64,000 nucleotides of DNA, from the NCBI GenBank assembly GCA_035578175.1, contig JAQMRL010000001.1, forward strand, positions 434,768,045 to 434,832,044, in the 5' to 3' direction. The translations under genes and the position numbers were made by a program. The notes under the pieces are model-generated. The model was given only the letters and a program-made list of their open reading frames with translations, had not been told where the DNA came from and did no database searches. Shown here one piece after another: positions 62,289 through 64,000 of this stretch; positions within the stretch are counted from its first letter, which is position 1, and each line of letters opens with the position of its first letter. Origin of the DNA: Catonia carolina. Lineage: Eukaryota; Arthropoda; Insecta; Hemiptera; Achilidae.

Positions 62289-62686
62289 TGTTGTTGTTTA
62301 GGTCATCAGCCAAAAGGCTGGTTTGAACATGTAGAGGTTTTACCAAGTAAAATGAGGAGTGAGGTGGTTTACCATTGCCTTCCTCACTGAGTGGAAAAGT
62401 ACGCTTATCAGCATGCCTGGCCCTCTGAAAAGCACATATTTTCCACTCTGCAAATGACACTTTCACTTCATTCACCACAGGGTCTGGCTGTATAATGAAA
62501 TTCATTACTTTCAGAGGAGATAACTCTGATTAGTGTCTTTTACACCTCTACCTCTTCTGTTCTTAAATGATTCAGCCATTTAATTGGCTGACCATGTGAT
62601 AACAAACAGAACTATTTATTTTAGCCCTGCAATGAACAGATTGAGTGTAAATAATATGACACTCCACCTGCCTGTTATGGGCATAA
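62289..62686 (-). mobile_element. SINE-A, copy 9
   Basis: TGTTGTTGTTTAGGTCATCAG to CCTGTTATGGGCATAA on the plus strand. Internal frame open (62505-62275). Confidence 0.88.
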
Positions 62687-63361
62687 CTACTTCTAACTTA
62701 TGGTATTCTAAATATACCAAAACAGCACATAAACTGATATTGTTTCAAAGTCTGAAACAACGGAAAAGAAATGGCGTTACTTAGTAATAACATTTCCGAT
62801 CTATAAAATCTCACATTAAAAAATTCAGTTTGGATTAAATAACAGAAATATTTCAATTTAATATACTATCAACTTGCGGACTATAAAAAAAATACTTCTT
62901 AAATAATCTTAAATTTTTGAGAATCGTAATCTAAGAAAATGGGGTTCCAAAATTATGTGATCCGAGTAAACAATTATTTTAAACTTACAAATAAAATATA
63001 CTGATCCACTACAGAAAGTAGTCTAGTATTAAAAATAAACGTCACCACAAAAATAATAAAACGAAATGAAGATAACCGTTATCTGTTTACAATTTTCAAT
63101 TTCTCAAAATTAAGAGCATAATAATATATTAACGTATTATTCCATTAATTAATACCTAATCACTGGGAATTTTTAATATTATTATAATAACCATTAACGA
63201 CAAATTTTACAATCGAAAGCCATAAAAATTAGTTCAGATATAGAGATAATTGGATAATCTATGAGTTGAAAACAAAGTCGGTCATTAATTTTATAGATTA
63301 TACAAATAAAATAACTAACATATTAATCAATTAATACTTAGTAGTAACGCCAAAACAAAAA
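62687..63361. other. AT-rich, nothing recognised
   Basis: Short frames only. Confidence 0.4.
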
Positions 63362-64000
63362 TCTGGTGTGAAACACTTACACAACTTTCTCTTGCCAATG
63401 CAAATAATTAACAATAAACCTAACATTAGTAATAAAACATTAGAAATAAACAAAACACTAACCTCAATAAACATAACCTAATTTTTAATCATGAGTGAAC
63501 GACGCAAAATGAAAATCAACCTCAGTTTGGCTTAAAAATACGGAAAATCACTCTTTCACGCTAAACTAGGCTCTGTAGAGAAAAATGCTCTAAATAAAAG
63601 TTGTAGATCTTTTAATTTCCTATAAATTTGATTATATATATACACTTTTGTCGTAAAACGCATACCAAAGCCGAAATCTTAAACAAATCGATTTTTCACA
63701 CATTTTCGTGAGAAAAAGACAGAAAATCGCTAATTACCGCTAAACTAAGCGTTATACAAAAAGAATGTTTGAATTAAAAGTTGTAGGATTTTAAATTCTC
63801 TACAACTTTTATTATATAAATTTTTGTGCTAGAATGCATATTAAAGCCGCAATCTTTAAAAAACAATTTTTTTACGTGAAAACAGCCTCACCAAGAATTT
63901 CAGCGAACATGGTGCCTACCCTATCTTGTAGAGCATAAAAAATTGAGTAAACCAGGCGATTTTAAAAAAATTGTAGGACCCGTTCATGAGAAAATCGCAA
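63362..64000 (+). mobile_element. HLE, copy 9, running off the window
   Basis: Intact 5' end TCTGGTGTGAAACACTTACA and 5' subterminal repeat; the 3' part lies beyond the window. Confidence 0.85.

Overview
The window looks like arthropod, most probably insect, nuclear DNA: AT-rich, dense in interspersed repeats, and carrying one split gene with consensus GT-AG introns. A hemipteran is plausible from the mix of RTE-like LINEs, mariners, TTAA elements and tRNA-derived SINEs, but the sequence alone does not settle the order.

One host gene can be supported. It lies on the minus strand from about 35304 down to 8584 and encodes the insect orthologue of AMFR/gp78, an ER-membrane RING-type E3 ubiquitin ligase of ER-associated degradation. 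Eight coding exons join in frame into 488 residues: membrane segments, a C3H2C3 RING finger, a CUE domain and a C-terminal helix matching the Ube2g2-binding region. The N-terminal exon(s) are not recognisable in 35305-64000, so the 5' intron is probably longer than 28 kb. A candidate poly(A) signal lies at 7936-7941.

Everything else I can identify is mobile or repetitive DNA in introns and flanks. 1-7850: a fold-back mariner, a LINE insertion with a 15-bp target-site duplication (TSD), a SINE-C copy, a 467-bp palindrome and a TTAA-flanked element. 9-25 kb: LINE insertion in a 1.45-kb inverted-repeat element, two copies of a TA-flanked MITE, a deleted mariner, TTAA elements and an LTR-like GC-rich segment with a histone-type stem-loop. 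26-47 kb: SINE-A, SINE-B and SINE-C copies, LINE fragments, a PIF/Harbinger remnant and two fold-back elements of family A. 48-64 kb: a tandem duplication built around Helitron-like elements, with later piggyBac-like and LINE insertions, plus satellites.

The most unusual signal is a set of four small fold-back elements (22738-23032, 27654-28692, 34167-34628, 38175-38548). Each has 12-14 bp TSDs and carries in its inverted arms sequences that fold like hammerhead ribozymes (CUGANGA, stem II, GAAA, short stem III, NUA cleavage triplet, stem I). One has expanded internally into an 81-bp hairpin satellite. They resemble non-autonomous Penelope-like elements or retrozymes but are arranged as inverted pairs. 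The second is a nine-copy Helitron/Helentron-like family with subterminal inverted repeats, a 3' hairpin, an embedded (CA)n tract and two internal empty-site comparisons.
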